Assembly (NCBI RefSeq): GCF_000020525.1
Contig: NC_011026.1
Coordinates: 744,001 to 808,000, forward strand
Direction of reading: 5' to 3'
Source: Chloroherpeton thalassium ATCC 35110
GTDB lineage: Bacteria > Bacteroidota > Chlorobiia > Chlorobiales > Chloroherpetonaceae
Length of the DNA: 64,000 nt
Part shown: in pieces, positions 1-8,827 of the stretch
Position numbering within the stretch: the stretch's first letter is position 1
How the letters are laid out: every line of letters begins with the position of its first letter
The notes under the pieces: generated by a model
The model's input: the letters and a program-made list of their open reading frames with translations, nothing else
Database searches by the model: none
Told to the model about the DNA's origin: nothing
Made by a program: the position numbers and the translations under genes

Positions 1-67
1 AAAGATAACAGTTGCCGGCTTCAAAAGAAACCCCACGGCAAAAAACATTACGCCTTAAATCGGCCAT
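1..67 (-). CDS. possible 5' end of a gene running off the window
   Basis: Two minus-strand ATG codons (near 67 and 48) open reading frames that reach the window edge. The one at 48 starts M-F-F-A-V-G-F-L-L-K, which would suit a membrane protein and would lie downstream of the 4Fe-4S membrane gene. Too short to identify; this may be nothing more than chance open frame. Confidence 0.2.
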   Translation of the reverse strand, partial: MADLRRNVFCRGVSFEAGNCYL

Positions 68-93
68 GAAAATAACACAAACATAAGCATTTT

Positions 94-717
94 TCAGCAT
101 TGTTCATGTTCCCTTGTTTTTCTTTTCACTTTTTCTTGTTCTTCTTTTAGCTGCCGATTCAATTTATGATTTCTCGAATAAGAGACCACCATACCAAATG
201 GGCAAAGATAATGACATGCGCCTCGCGGCCCGAAAATTGTCACCGTTAGCCCAACGGCAAGCAAAATGATAAAATGGCCGGCTTGGGCAAAAATATTTTG
301 ATTTGCATCAAGTGGGTTTTGCAAGGGCGAGCCTTTTTCTGCGAACATCGCGCCGTCGACCAAGAGCCACGCAAGTGGCGTCCAAAGTGTCACGATGATT
401 AAAATTGCCCATTGCGTAATTTTCGGCGAAAAGTTCACCCGTTTTTTTGCCCAACGATACATCAAATCTTGAATCCCGCCGAGCCAGCAAATTGAGACGC
501 AAACCCACTTGCCGCTTCGCACCGCTGCAAAAACCAAGCCGCCCCAAAAGAGCAAGCCCAAAACCGCCCAAAGCACATTCGGAATCGCGACCTTGATCAG
601 CAAGACATGCGCTAAAATAAACAGGGTTTGGGTGACAAATCGCCTGCCCAAAATTAAATTCCGCCGTTTGGTATGTGTCGAGTGTGAATTTGATTGCATG
701 GATGAAGTTTGATTCAT
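94..717 (-). CDS. 4Fe-4S-binding integral membrane protein (NapH/NosR-like fragment family)
   Basis: The 207-residue protein has about four hydrophobic segments and two cysteine motifs typical of membrane polyferredoxin-like proteins: KWVCVSICWLG near residue 71 and GPRGACHYLCPFG near 165. In NapH, NosR and RdxA families such CxxxCP motifs sit at the membrane face and are linked to electron transfer from quinol. This protein is shorter than those families and I see no full CxxCxxCxxxCP ferredoxin set, so it may bind a single cluster or none. The C-terminus is highly charged (K/E/R rich). It lies downstream of the arsA-like gene but is separated from it by a terminator, so it is probably transcribed alone. 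Exact role unknown. Confidence 0.6.
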   Translation of the reverse strand: MNQTSSMQSNSHSTHTKRRNLILGRRFVTQTLFILAHVLLIKVAIPNVLWAVLGLLFWGGLVFAAVRSGKWVCVSICWLGGIQDLMYRWAKKRVNFSPKITQWAILIIVTLWTPLAWLLVDGAMFAEKGSPLQNPLDANQNIFAQAGHFIILLAVGLTVTIFGPRGACHYLCPFGMVVSYSRNHKLNRQLKEEQEKVKRKTREHEQC

Positions 718-776
718 TCAACAGGAATGTATTTGCAAGGCAATCCATAACATTAATAAAAGCGTCACCTTAAAAT

Positions 777-812
777 AAAAAAAGGTAGACTTACACCTGT
801 CTACCTTTTTTG
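777..812 (-). terminator. rho-independent terminator of the arsA-like gene
   Basis: An inverted repeat AAGGTAGAC / GTCTACCTT with an 8-nt loop is followed, on the minus strand, by a T-rich run. It lies just past the stop codon of the ArsA-like gene. Confidence 0.8.
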
Positions 813-832
813 TCCTATCAATTGAAAATTGC

Positions 833-2137
833 TTAACCTTCCATTTTTCTGGATTGCCTGAGTTTGTTCAGCACGCCTTTGTCGACGTTCAGTTCTAAGC
901 GTGGCTTTTCGGACGAAGGAATTTCTTTGAAAAGCACACGGAGCGTGTCTTTTTCCTTCAAAAATTCCTGCATTTCAAGCCCGTAGAGCGCGCGCGGCAA
1001 GGTGATGATGCGCTGAAGCCGGTCTATCGTCACCACAATGTCCGTTCCCATCCGCAGGACTTTGACTTCTTCAGCGTCGTTTAAGAACGGCACATGAATG
1101 CAAAGCGTCTCGCGGTTCAAATTGGTGACAGGGTCTTTGCCGGTTTCGATCCAGAAATTTTTTCCGGTGTGGAATATCTTATCCGGCGCATCCTCTTTGA
1201 AGACGAATTTGCTGATGTCGTAAAGCGCGTCGGGGCCGATCGGCTCGCTGCGCTGAAGTTCGCAACGGAAAATCGGCGTGGGATAAAACGAATTGTCGAT
1301 TTCCATCAAATATTTCCGATGCAAATCCGACCAAAATTCGAAGTAATCACCAACGGTTTTGCTTGTTGGCAAAATCTTATTGATAACGATGCCGTCGATA
1401 TTGATGCCGTACAGATGCACGAATGTGTAGGCGCGTTTGGTCTCAAGAATGGAAAGCTTTTCGGGATTCAGCACGAGGCGGAAGGTGACTTCTGGGCGCA
1501 AAATGAACTGATTGATGTCCTCCATTTGCTTGAGCAGCACATTGACCTCGTTGAAAAAGTCTTGGTCGGGAATGGTGCTTGAATTGAACGGCTTGGCGAG
1601 CGCCGACATATTTTTAAACATCTTGAAAAACTGCTTGCCCATGTTGCCGCCGATAATGATTTCCGGGTAGGCCAAGAGGCGGAGCGTGTTGCCGGTCGGC
1701 GAAGTGTCTAAAACGAGCGCGTCCCATTTGCCGGAATGCGCCTCGTCGAGCAGGCGGTTGAGGGCGAAAATTTCGTCGAGGCCGGGCTGTGTGGTGAGTT
1801 CGGAAGCCATGCCGGAGTCCACGCCTTTATTTTTATAGGAATCAGCCACAAACTTCTGAAAGCCCGACATGTTTTTCTTCAGCTCATAAATCGTGTCGAC
1901 TTCCAAGCCGTAGAGGTTTTTCTCGATTTCCTTCGGATCGGTGCGGCTGAGTGACACGTCAAAAACATCCGAAAGCGAATGCGCAGGATCGGAAGACATT
2001 ACTAAGACTCTTTTCCCACTACGAGCTAAGGCAACCGCCGTCGAAGACGAAACCGTGGTTTTACCGGTTCCACCTTTTCCCGAATAAATAATCACGCGGG
2101 GCAGCTTTTGTTCATCATCAAAATCTCTTCCGAGCAT
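833..2137 (-). CDS. ArsA/Get3-family anion-transporting ATPase with C-terminal HSP20-like domain
   Basis: A 434-residue P-loop ATPase of the ArsA/Get3 (SIMIBI) class. The deviant Walker A GKGGTGKTT lies at residues 20-28, followed by the SSDPAHSLSDVF switch region that is a hallmark of the family. The last ~90 residues (from about 345) resemble the ArsA_HSP20-like domain often appended to these ATPases in phototrophic Chlorobi and Cyanobacteria. Family members either drive arsenite export with ArsB or act as Get3-like targeting factors; no arsB, arsC or arsR lies nearby, so arsenic resistance is not supported by context. In green sulfur bacteria such proteins have been discussed with chlorosome or membrane biogenesis, which is only a suggestion here. 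Confidence 0.85.
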   Translation of the reverse strand: MLGRDFDDEQKLPRVIIYSGKGGTGKTTVSSSTAVALARSGKRVLVMSSDPAHSLSDVFDVSLSRTDPKEIEKNLYGLEVDTIYELKKNMSGFQKFVADSYKNKGVDSGMASELTTQPGLDEIFALNRLLDEAHSGKWDALVLDTSPTGNTLRLLAYPEIIIGGNMGKQFFKMFKNMSALAKPFNSSTIPDQDFFNEVNVLLKQMEDINQFILRPEVTFRLVLNPEKLSILETKRAYTFVHLYGINIDGIVINKILPTSKTVGDYFEFWSDLHRKYLMEIDNSFYPTPIFRCELQRSEPIGPDALYDISKFVFKEDAPDKIFHTGKNFWIETGKDPVTNLNRETLCIHVPFLNDAEEVKVLRMGTDIVVTIDRLQRIITLPRALYGLEMQEFLKEKDTLRVLFKEIPSSEKPRLELNVDKGVLNKLRQSRKMEG

Positions 2138-2220
2138 TGGTTCTATTTCATTTAAAGTTTGGTTGAAAAACTATCGCTTGATAAAGCGCTATCCTAACGG
2201 TTTTTGCAAAAATTTCAATT

Positions 2221-2475
2221 TCACTCATAGTGAGTGTACATCCTCAAAACTTTAACGGTCTTTTTCTCATCGACTACTTGATACACAATTCTATGTTGAA
2301 TATTGATGCGACGAGAATATGCGCCAGCTAAATCCCCCACGAGTTTCTCATAAGGTGGCGAATTTTGAAAAGGGTCATTTTTTAAAATTTCAAGAATATC
2401 TATCGCTTTAGATTTAAGGTTGGAAGATGCCAATTTCTTTGCATCTTTCTGAGCCTGCTTTGTATAGACAAGCGT
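2221..2475 (-). CDS. yoeB: Txe/YoeB-family mRNA interferase toxin, apparently with an ACG start
   Basis: From codon ACG at 2475 the frame gives 84 residues, the usual YoeB length, beginning x-L-V-Y-T-K-Q-A-Q-K-D-A-K-K. The C-terminal half carries the family pattern SRRINIQHRIVYQV and ends YTHYE, matching the catalytic end of RelE/YoeB ribosome-dependent RNases. A stop (TAG) sits directly before the ACG, and the next in-frame start-like codon is TTG at 2433, which would remove 14 conserved N-terminal residues. The simplest reading is an ATG-to-ACG change at the true start: either a rare non-AUG start, a crippled toxin or a sequence error. The gene begins 5 nt after the antitoxin stop, the standard operon order. 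Confidence 0.8.
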   Translation of the reverse strand, partial: TLVYTKQAQKDAKKLASSNLKSKAIDILEILKNDPFQNSPPYEKLVGDLAGAYSRRINIQHRIVYQVVDEKKTVKVLRMYTHYE

Positions 2476-2480
2476 CTAAC

Positions 2481-2723
2481 TCACCAGTCCAATTTCTCCG
2501 AACAATTTTCAATCGAGGTATCCAAGCCTTCTTTTATCGATTCACGCATGTCTGGAATAGACAGTAGAAACAACTTTTCCTGAATTTCATTCCAGTCCTC
2601 CTCCGAGATGAGTACGCCTGTCGAGCGCTTTCCTGTAATTACTGCCGGTGTATGCGACTCGGAAACTTCATCCAAAAGCTTATATAGTTTTGCCCGCGCT
2701 TCACTAACGGTAAGTGTTGTCAT
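2481..2723 (-). CDS. yefM: Phd/YefM-family antitoxin
   Basis: An 80-residue protein starting MTTLTVSEARAKLYKLLDEV, the classical Phd/YefM DNA-binding N-terminal half, followed by an ITGKRSTGVLISEEDW segment and an acidic toxin-binding tail. It would neutralise the YoeB-type toxin encoded immediately downstream and autoregulate the pair by binding its own promoter. The clear antitoxin supports the identity of the toxin despite its odd start codon. The region upstream (2724-2854) should hold the promoter and operator, but I cannot define boxes. Confidence 0.9.
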   Translation of the reverse strand: MTTLTVSEARAKLYKLLDEVSESHTPAVITGKRSTGVLISEEDWNEIQEKLFLLSIPDMRESIKEGLDTSIENCSEKLDW

Positions 2724-2854
2724 TTTTCAATCCGTACAGATTAATTTGTCAGTTTTTCATTTAAGCCCACCAATTCTTAAAAGCTGATCGTGCGTTCAAT
2801 TTTTAGGCGGTAAACTTAAAAAAAACAAGCTGAAATTTCGACATCCGTATGGCT

Positions 2855-3460
2855 TTAAACAAATGCTGTGGGATTATAAATCGCTTTTTGCAAACGAGCC
2901 ATGTAATCGTCATGACTAATTTCAATAGCGCCGAACCGCTTGACATTTTCATTCATAAACTGCGAATCAAGCAGATCAAAATCGCGATCTCGGAGTCGCG
3001 AGACCAACGCATGGAGCGCGACTTTCGAGGCGTTTGGGACACGATAAAACATCGATTCCCCAAAAAAAACACCGCCAATAGAAACGCCATATAGCCCGCC
3101 AGCCAGTTCACCTTGATAATAGCTCTCGACGCTATGCGCAAAGCCACGATAGTGCAACTCGGTATAAACCGCCATGATTTCGTGGGAAATCCATGTTTGC
3201 TCATCGTCCTCGCGCGGCGCGGCGCAATTTTTAATCACCTGCTCAAAATTGCAGTTGATACGAACTTCAAATAAGCCTTTTTTTATTACTTGACGGAGAG
3301 AGCGAGCAACCTTGAATTCATCAAGCGGAATAATGGCGCGTTTTTTGGGAAGATACCAGCGAATTTCGCCGTTTGCGGAATCGGCCATCGGGAAAATCCC
3401 GATATGGTAGCCGTGAAGAATTACCTCAGGAGAGAGAGCATTCTTTCTTTGCCTTTTCAT
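2855..3460 (-). CDS. aat: leucyl/phenylalanyl-tRNA-protein transferase
   Basis: This 201-residue protein matches Aat, which adds Leu or Phe from aminoacyl-tRNA to proteins with N-terminal Arg or Lys and marks them for ClpS/ClpAP degradation (bacterial N-end rule). Visible family signatures are GYHIGIFPMAD near the N-terminus, RWYLPKKRAIIPL, then HSVESYYQGELAGGLYGVS and GESMFYRVPNASK. Length is slightly under that of E. coli Aat. The ATG at 3460 is preceded by a plausible ribosome site (GAGGTG). It is a single gene, with no clpS or clpA visible in the neighbourhood. Confidence 0.95.
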   Translation of the reverse strand: MKRQRKNALSPEVILHGYHIGIFPMADSANGEIRWYLPKKRAIIPLDEFKVARSLRQVIKKGLFEVRINCNFEQVIKNCAAPREDDEQTWISHEIMAVYTELHYRGFAHSVESYYQGELAGGLYGVSIGGVFFGESMFYRVPNASKVALHALVSRLRDRDFDLLDSQFMNENVKRFGAIEISHDDYMARLQKAIYNPTAFV

Positions 3461-3658
3461 AAAACACCTCGCTTATTCAACAAACCGTCTCAGCGCTCAC
3501 AAAGGAAGTTGTAACAACAAATTCATCTATCTCAATCAAGCTGAACCGCATTCATGAGAACTGCGTACGTCGTCATTTTCTTTCAAAAAATTTGTCACAA
3601 AATATCGTCTGCAATTATCAATTTAGTTTAAACGAACGGATTTCCCCACCGAAATCGG

Positions 3659-6600
3659 CTACAACCCGTCTTTTTCCAACGATTCGTAATAGCGCTGAAT
3701 CAGCTTGCGATAATCGTCCGAAAAGCCTTGTTCTTTCAAGCGGTTGATGGCGTCTTGCAAGCGACTGCGGCGGTCTTCCGACTGCAATTCTTGCGGCGTC
3801 TTTTTGAAAATATCTTTGCCCGCCAAGGCCTCGCGATTTTCCTCAAAACCTTGCTTGCGAAGCGCGGTCGTGGATTCAAGCATTCGGGAAAGAATTTGCT
3901 GCTGCCGCTTGATTAACTCAGACGATAAATCCTGTTGCTCGAGCTTTCGCGCGACTTGCTCCATGTCCTCCAACATTTTGCCCAAATCGCCCAACAGCTT
4001 GCTTTCGCCGTTTTTCATTTGCCGCTCTTGCAATTTGCGAAGTTGCTCTTGAATCATGCGCTGTTGGGCGGCAAGTTGAAGCATTCGCTCGCCCTGTCCC
4101 ATCTGCAAGCGCTCGCCCATCGCAGATTCCGTTTGTTGGTTCAGGCCACCTTGCTTGTCGCTGAGGTTGCGCATCTGCTGCATCATGTCGCTGCCATCGC
4201 CCTCGCCGCCGGACTGGCCTTGCTGCTGCATCATTTGCGAAAGCGTTTGCCCGGTTTGGTCGGCGAATTTGTTCAACGCTTCCATCGCGGCAGTCATTTC
4301 GGGTTTTGCCCGATAAGCATTTCGGCTGCTTGCAAGCGAAATGGCCTCTTGCATGTGCGTTTCCGCCCGATTGAGTTCGTGCGTCAATCGGCTGCCAAGC
4401 TGCGTGGATTTCTTGCCGACCTGCGTAACGATTTCCTTGAGCAATTGCACATTTTCCAAAATCGCCTGCTGCTCGCCGGCCTGCCGACGCATTTCGTCCG
4501 TCGTGGGAATGTCGCCGCGCTCGAGCGAAAAATCATCGCGCAAAAGCTCCTGCTCCATCGAAAGCACAATGGCCGATTGCGCCGCGTTCTTGAGCGCTTC
4601 CATCACCTGCTTTTTATTTTGAAGCTGCGCCATGGATTTCATTTCCGAAAGTTTTTCGCGCTGCTTCTGCATTTTGGCGATAGCCGACTGTTGTTTTTTC
4701 GCCGCCGCTTGCGGATTTCTCTTTTGCAAATTTTGCTCGGCCTGTTGCATGTCGCCCGGAACATCGTCGCGCTGTTGCATTTTCTTCAGGCTGTCCAATT
4801 CGGCGAGCGGCATTTTGTCGGCGCGTGGAAAATCGCGCAGCTTTTCCTCAAGCTCTTTGAACTCGCGCTCAAACGCCTCTTGCTCACGGTTCAGCGCCGA
4901 TTGTTCTTTTTCAAGCTCGCGAAGTTTTTCCGCGTCGTCCGGGCGCCCGCGTTCGGCCTGCTCACGAAGCGATTCCTCCTTTTCAATCATCTGGCTGAGC
5001 CGTTCATTTAGCTCATCAAATTTGCGCTCGATTTGCACACGCTTCAAAAGCTCCAGCGTGCGTTCCAAGCGCTTGCGAACTTGCTCTTCGTTGAACGAAA
5101 AATTTTTCAGCGCCTCGCGAATTTGCGCATCGTTCATTTTTTTGAGCGCCTCTTGCATTTTTTGCATCGCCTGCTGCAACTCCGGCGAATTGATTTCCGA
5201 CATGAGCCGCTGCACTTCCATATATTTTTGCAGCGTTTCGTCGGAGGCGAGCTTGTCTTTTTCAAGCGACTTCATAAGTTTCTCAAGCTCTTGAGCAAGC
5301 GACTCGACATTTTTTTCAAGTTCGGCTTGTTTTCGCAGCGTCTCCTCGATTTGCTTTCGGTCTTGCCAATCAGCCTCGCGTTTTTGGCGCAAGTCGTTTT
5401 GCACCGTCTCCAATCGCCGCTGCACGGCTTTCGTTTTTTCAATCTGCTTTTCAACCTCGTCAAACGCGCTGTCCTCCTTTTTTTCCACATCGGTAAAAAG
5501 CTCGTCCAAAGTGGGCAGGCGCAGGCGATAAAGCTCGGTTCGCGCGGTTTTGAAACCGGAAACGGCGTCGTTGTCGGTCACTTCGCCATAAAATTCGATT
5601 TCATCGCCAGCGGAAAGCAAGCGGCGGCTTAAATCCCAATTGTAAGGAACGGTTAGGATAAGCTCCGAACCGGATTTTTTGCGAGACGACGAAATCCCGG
5701 ATTTGAGCGGAATCAAGGTTTCGGAAAAATTTTCCGACGGCTTAGCGAACTCAGATTTTGCAAGGCGCGAGCGAATGGCTAATTTTTTAAACCCGTAATC
5801 GTCCTGAATTTGCACGACGAACAGAATCGCAAGCGAGCGCGGCAAATCCACCTGTTTTTCTTCCGGCTGAAGCACGCGAATTTCCGGCGGCTCATCATAA
5901 AGCGCCCGAAGTTGATAGGTTGCGCTTTTTTCCGACTCAAATCCGAGCGAATCTTTTAACCAAAATTGATAGGATAAATCATTTTTTAGTGAAAAACGAA
6001 CCGTTGCAACCGAGCCGTTTGCGCTCATCGGCTGCAAAAGCGAGTCGTTCAAAATCAAACGCGCGGTTTCAAGCGGCTTGGAGGCTTCGGCCTCGATGAG
6101 AATTTTTGAACCGACGAGCGCCGACGCATCGCCGAAATTTTCCTCGAGCCGCAAACGCGGGCGACGGCTATATGCAGGTGGAAAAATGCTCACGCGAAAA
6201 TTTTCCACGCGCGGCCTATCAACCACATTGACTTGATATTTTTCACTTTTAATCAGCCTATCGCCATTTTCCTTCGACTCCGCAAAATAGACGACCGATT
6301 TTTTTTGACTTCGAAGTTTATAGGAAAAATGTCGCGAACTATCAGCAAAAAGTGTCAATTTTTGAAGCTCAAAGCCTTGTAAATCAACGAGTTTTAGATT
6401 TAACTTGCGCACTTCTGGCGCATCGTCTTCGTCTTTGAATAACGAAGAATCCGGCGCAATTCGAAATCGCAGCAAAGCGTCGTTGCCCTTTGTGATTTCA
6501 ATATTTTTTGATAGGGAAATAATTTTAAACGGATCGGGTAAAATAAATTCTTTATCGAAATACTGAAGCCGATGCACCGCCGCGCCCAAATCGGCATGAA

Positions 6601-7141
6601 ACATCGCAAAGCAAACAGAAATCACGAACAGAATCGCGCCCGAAAAAACGGCGTTTTTTTTCAACTTTTCATCACCGACGGCCTCCAGAAAATCCAAGTT
6701 CCGCGCCGATTTTTCCACGCGCTCAAGTTCGGCTTCGGCAAAAGGATTGGATTTTTCGGCGTCCTGTGTGTCGTGAAAAATTTGTAAGGCATTGAGCAAT
6801 TTATCGTGCAACACAGGAAATTTTACCCCAACCTTTTTTGCGATGTCTTCAAGATGAAATTGATGGCGAAAAACCGGCCAGAGCGTCAATCCGCCAATCG
6901 CAAACAACACGCCCGACGCGAAAAAAACGAGCAATCTGAGCCGTCCCGCGCCGGAAAACCGAAAAATCGATTCCGAAAGCGCCACCGAAAGTGCCAGCCC
7001 GAAAATCGCCGCCAGCGCGCGCATCGCTCCGCCGAGCAACATAAATTGCTGCTCTTTGCGAAACACCGCCCGAAGTCGTTCGGTAAGCACGGCGTAAATG
7101 TCGTTGCGAGTTTCCGGCATAAAATTTCGTTTTTTATTCAC
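3659..7141 (-). CDS. large DUF4175-type membrane and coiled-coil protein
   Basis: A 1160-residue protein. The N-terminal part has two to three hydrophobic segments (about 40-85 and 160-185), followed by a predicted beta-rich extracytoplasmic region with PPEIRVLQPEE near residue 420. From about residue 560 to 1110 it is a very long, charged, Gln/Glu/Arg-rich coiled coil (many EEQVRKRLE-, QQRMIQEQL-like heptads) with a short Gly/Ser/Met-rich break near 980. This arrangement fits DUF4175 proteins of Bacteroidetes/Chlorobi, whose function is unknown. It stands alone, divergent from mtnA. A long open frame on the opposite strand is a compositional shadow. Role not inferable; an envelope-spanning scaffold is possible. 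Confidence 0.75.
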   Translation of the reverse strand: MNKKRNFMPETRNDIYAVLTERLRAVFRKEQQFMLLGGAMRALAAIFGLALSVALSESIFRFSGAGRLRLLVFFASGVLFAIGGLTLWPVFRHQFHLEDIAKKVGVKFPVLHDKLLNALQIFHDTQDAEKSNPFAEAELERVEKSARNLDFLEAVGDEKLKKNAVFSGAILFVISVCFAMFHADLGAAVHRLQYFDKEFILPDPFKIISLSKNIEITKGNDALLRFRIAPDSSLFKDEDDAPEVRKLNLKLVDLQGFELQKLTLFADSSRHFSYKLRSQKKSVVYFAESKENGDRLIKSEKYQVNVVDRPRVENFRVSIFPPAYSRRPRLRLEENFGDASALVGSKILIEAEASKPLETARLILNDSLLQPMSANGSVATVRFSLKNDLSYQFWLKDSLGFESEKSATYQLRALYDEPPEIRVLQPEEKQVDLPRSLAILFVVQIQDDYGFKKLAIRSRLAKSEFAKPSENFSETLIPLKSGISSSRKKSGSELILTVPYNWDLSRRLLSAGDEIEFYGEVTDNDAVSGFKTARTELYRLRLPTLDELFTDVEKKEDSAFDEVEKQIEKTKAVQRRLETVQNDLRQKREADWQDRKQIEETLRKQAELEKNVESLAQELEKLMKSLEKDKLASDETLQKYMEVQRLMSEINSPELQQAMQKMQEALKKMNDAQIREALKNFSFNEEQVRKRLERTLELLKRVQIERKFDELNERLSQMIEKEESLREQAERGRPDDAEKLRELEKEQSALNREQEAFEREFKELEEKLRDFPRADKMPLAELDSLKKMQQRDDVPGDMQQAEQNLQKRNPQAAAKKQQSAIAKMQKQREKLSEMKSMAQLQNKKQVMEALKNAAQSAIVLSMEQELLRDDFSLERGDIPTTDEMRRQAGEQQAILENVQLLKEIVTQVGKKSTQLGSRLTHELNRAETHMQEAISLASSRNAYRAKPEMTAAMEALNKFADQTGQTLSQMMQQQGQSGGEGDGSDMMQQMRNLSDKQGGLNQQTESAMGERLQMGQGERMLQLAAQQRMIQEQLRKLQERQMKNGESKLLGDLGKMLEDMEQVARKLEQQDLSSELIKRQQQILSRMLESTTALRKQGFEENREALAGKDIFKKTPQELQSEDRRSRLQDAINRLKEQGFSDDYRKLIQRYYESLEKDGL

Positions 7142-7393
7142 TGTAAAAATAAGACCATTTTTGCGCTGGCTGTTAGCAAAAGCCTATTTTTTTCGTCCCA
7201 AAAAGCAGTGTCTGTCTTTTTATTTCGCCGCTATTTTATGAACCATTTCCTGGCTTAGGCGGCGGCAACATAATTTGCTAAAAATCGCCGTGTGGTTTTT
7301 CGCCCTCATGTTGCTTTTGTAAATTCCTCCCCGACTTTCAGTTTAAGTCTCAGTTACCAAATTTTTTAACGGCTTTGAAACAAAAAACCGATA

Positions 7394-8494
7394 ATGATTG
7401 ACGCAATATCCTTCGGAAATAACAAGCTGAGATATCTCGATCAGAGATTTCTTCCATTACAAGAAAATTATGTAGAAACCGCTGACTACTTACAGGCGAT
7501 TGAAGCCATTAAAACGCTCGCCGTGCGCGGTGCACCGCTGATCGGTGTTGCTGCTGGCTACACGGTTGTTTTGGCAGTGCAATGCTTCGATGGCGAAAAA
7601 GATAGCTTCAAAGCGTACTTCGATAAAATTATTGCTGAAGTTGAAGCCTCAAGACCGACTGCGGTGAACTTGTTTTTTGCAACCGCAAAAATGAACGAAG
7701 TTGTTGCCAAACGCTTTGCGGAATCCAGCATGGCCGAGCTCAAAGAGCACATTCTGAACGAAGCGATTTGCATCCACAACGAGGAAATCGCAAACTGCGA
7801 AAATATGGCTCGTCATGGCGTGGCACTTATCCAAAAAGATCTTGGCCACATTTTGGAAAAGCGCAAGCTAAATGTTTTAACCCACTGCAACACGGGCACG
7901 CTTGCCACTGGCGGACTTGGCACCGCACTTGGCGTTATCAAACAAGCTTACAAAGACGGCCTAATTGAAAAAGTTTATACTTCTGAAAGTCGCCCACTTT
8001 TGCAAGGCCTTCGCCTAACGGCTTGGGAACTTGAAAAAGAAGGCATACCATTCTTTTCACATGCCGATTCATCTTCTGGCATTTTGATGCAGCGCGGCAT
8101 GGTCGATTTTGGCATTGTTGGCGCTGATCGCATCGCAGCCAATGGCGACACGGCAAACAAAATCGGAACATTCAACCACGCCGTGCTTTGCCACGAGCAT
8201 GGATTGCCGTTCTATATCGCTGCTCCGATTTCTACCGTTGATATTACCATTCCTGATGGCACTTATATTCCAATTGAAGAAAGAAACGCCGATGAACTTC
8301 GCGCGATTCATGGAACCAAAGTTGCCACAGACACCACGCCAGTTGTGAATTTCGCGTTCGACATGACACCAGCCAAATACATCAATGGCATTATTACCGA
8401 TAAAGCCGCACTGACTGGCGACTATGTCAAAGCGCTAAAAGAAGTTGTTCCAGCCGCTGCAGCTTCCGACAAAGGCCTTTCCAGCGTTTGCTAA
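7394..8494 (+). CDS. mtnA: S-methyl-5-thioribose-1-phosphate isomerase
   Basis: A 366-residue member of the eIF2B-like family. MtnA isomerises methylthioribose-1-phosphate to methylthioribulose-1-phosphate in methionine salvage. The substrate loop VRGAPLIG lies at residues 44-51, the catalytic cysteine is C165 in LTHCNTGTLATGG, and the catalytic aspartate is D245 in VGADRIAANGDTANKIGT; spacing matches characterised MtnA enzymes. No other methionine-salvage genes are adjacent, although a purine nucleoside phosphorylase lies at 25.9 kb. A strong terminator follows, so the gene is probably monocistronic. No SAM riboswitch was seen in the 250-bp upstream region shared with the divergent DUF4175 gene. 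Confidence 0.95.
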   Translation: MIDAISFGNNKLRYLDQRFLPLQENYVETADYLQAIEAIKTLAVRGAPLIGVAAGYTVVLAVQCFDGEKDSFKAYFDKIIAEVEASRPTAVNLFFATAKMNEVVAKRFAESSMAELKEHILNEAICIHNEEIANCENMARHGVALIQKDLGHILEKRKLNVLTHCNTGTLATGGLGTALGVIKQAYKDGLIEKVYTSESRPLLQGLRLTAWELEKEGIPFFSHADSSSGILMQRGMVDFGIVGADRIAANGDTANKIGTFNHAVLCHEHGLPFYIAAPISTVDITIPDGTYIPIEERNADELRAIHGTKVATDTTPVVNFAFDMTPAKYINGIITDKAALTGDYVKALKEVVPAAAASDKGLSSVC

Positions 8495-8533
8495 TTCCAT
8501 AGCCGATTCTCATTTTTTTGAAGCACAATCGAC

Positions 8534-8567
8534 ATAGGGCGAGAAATGTTCTCGCCCTATTTTTTTA
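8534..8567 (+). terminator. rho-independent terminator of mtnA
   Basis: A perfect 12-bp stem (ATAGGGCGAGAA / TTCTCGCCCTAT) with a 3-nt loop is followed by seven T residues. It is 40 nt past the mtnA stop. Confidence 0.92.
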
Positions 8568-8827
8568 CTTGCAAGACGTGCAAGTTCCTCAATCACGCCC
8601 CTTTTTGCTCCGGCCAGAAAATTCTATTTTTAATCAAAATTAAACCCATGTTGCCGCCGTCCTGTCTATTTATCATCGGAAGGGCAGCATCTCTGGCTTA
8701 CGAGCGATGCAAGCAACGCGGCTATTTTTAGCTTTTTCAGGAATTTTTACCAAAGATGAACGATGTTTGCCTTTTCGTTGCAACACAAAAATTTCTAAAA
8801 CTCACTTGGGATATTTCTTTTAAAACT

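Noticed and set aside
833-2137. Arsenic-resistance operon
   Set aside because: The ArsA-like ATPase has an HSP20-like tail and no arsB, arsC, arsD or arsR neighbours, so the family name does not imply arsenite export here.
3935-5011. 358-codon plus-strand frame rich in Leu, His and Phe
   Set aside because: Antisense shadow of the coiled-coil part of the DUF4175 gene; composition mirrors Lys/Glu/Gln codons on the other strand.
7142-7393. SAM riboswitch or S-box before mtnA
   Set aside because: No S-box core sequences or terminator-antiterminator pair seen.
8546-8731. 61-codon frame after mtnA
   Set aside because: Starts inside the mtnA terminator hairpin and shows no recognisable features.
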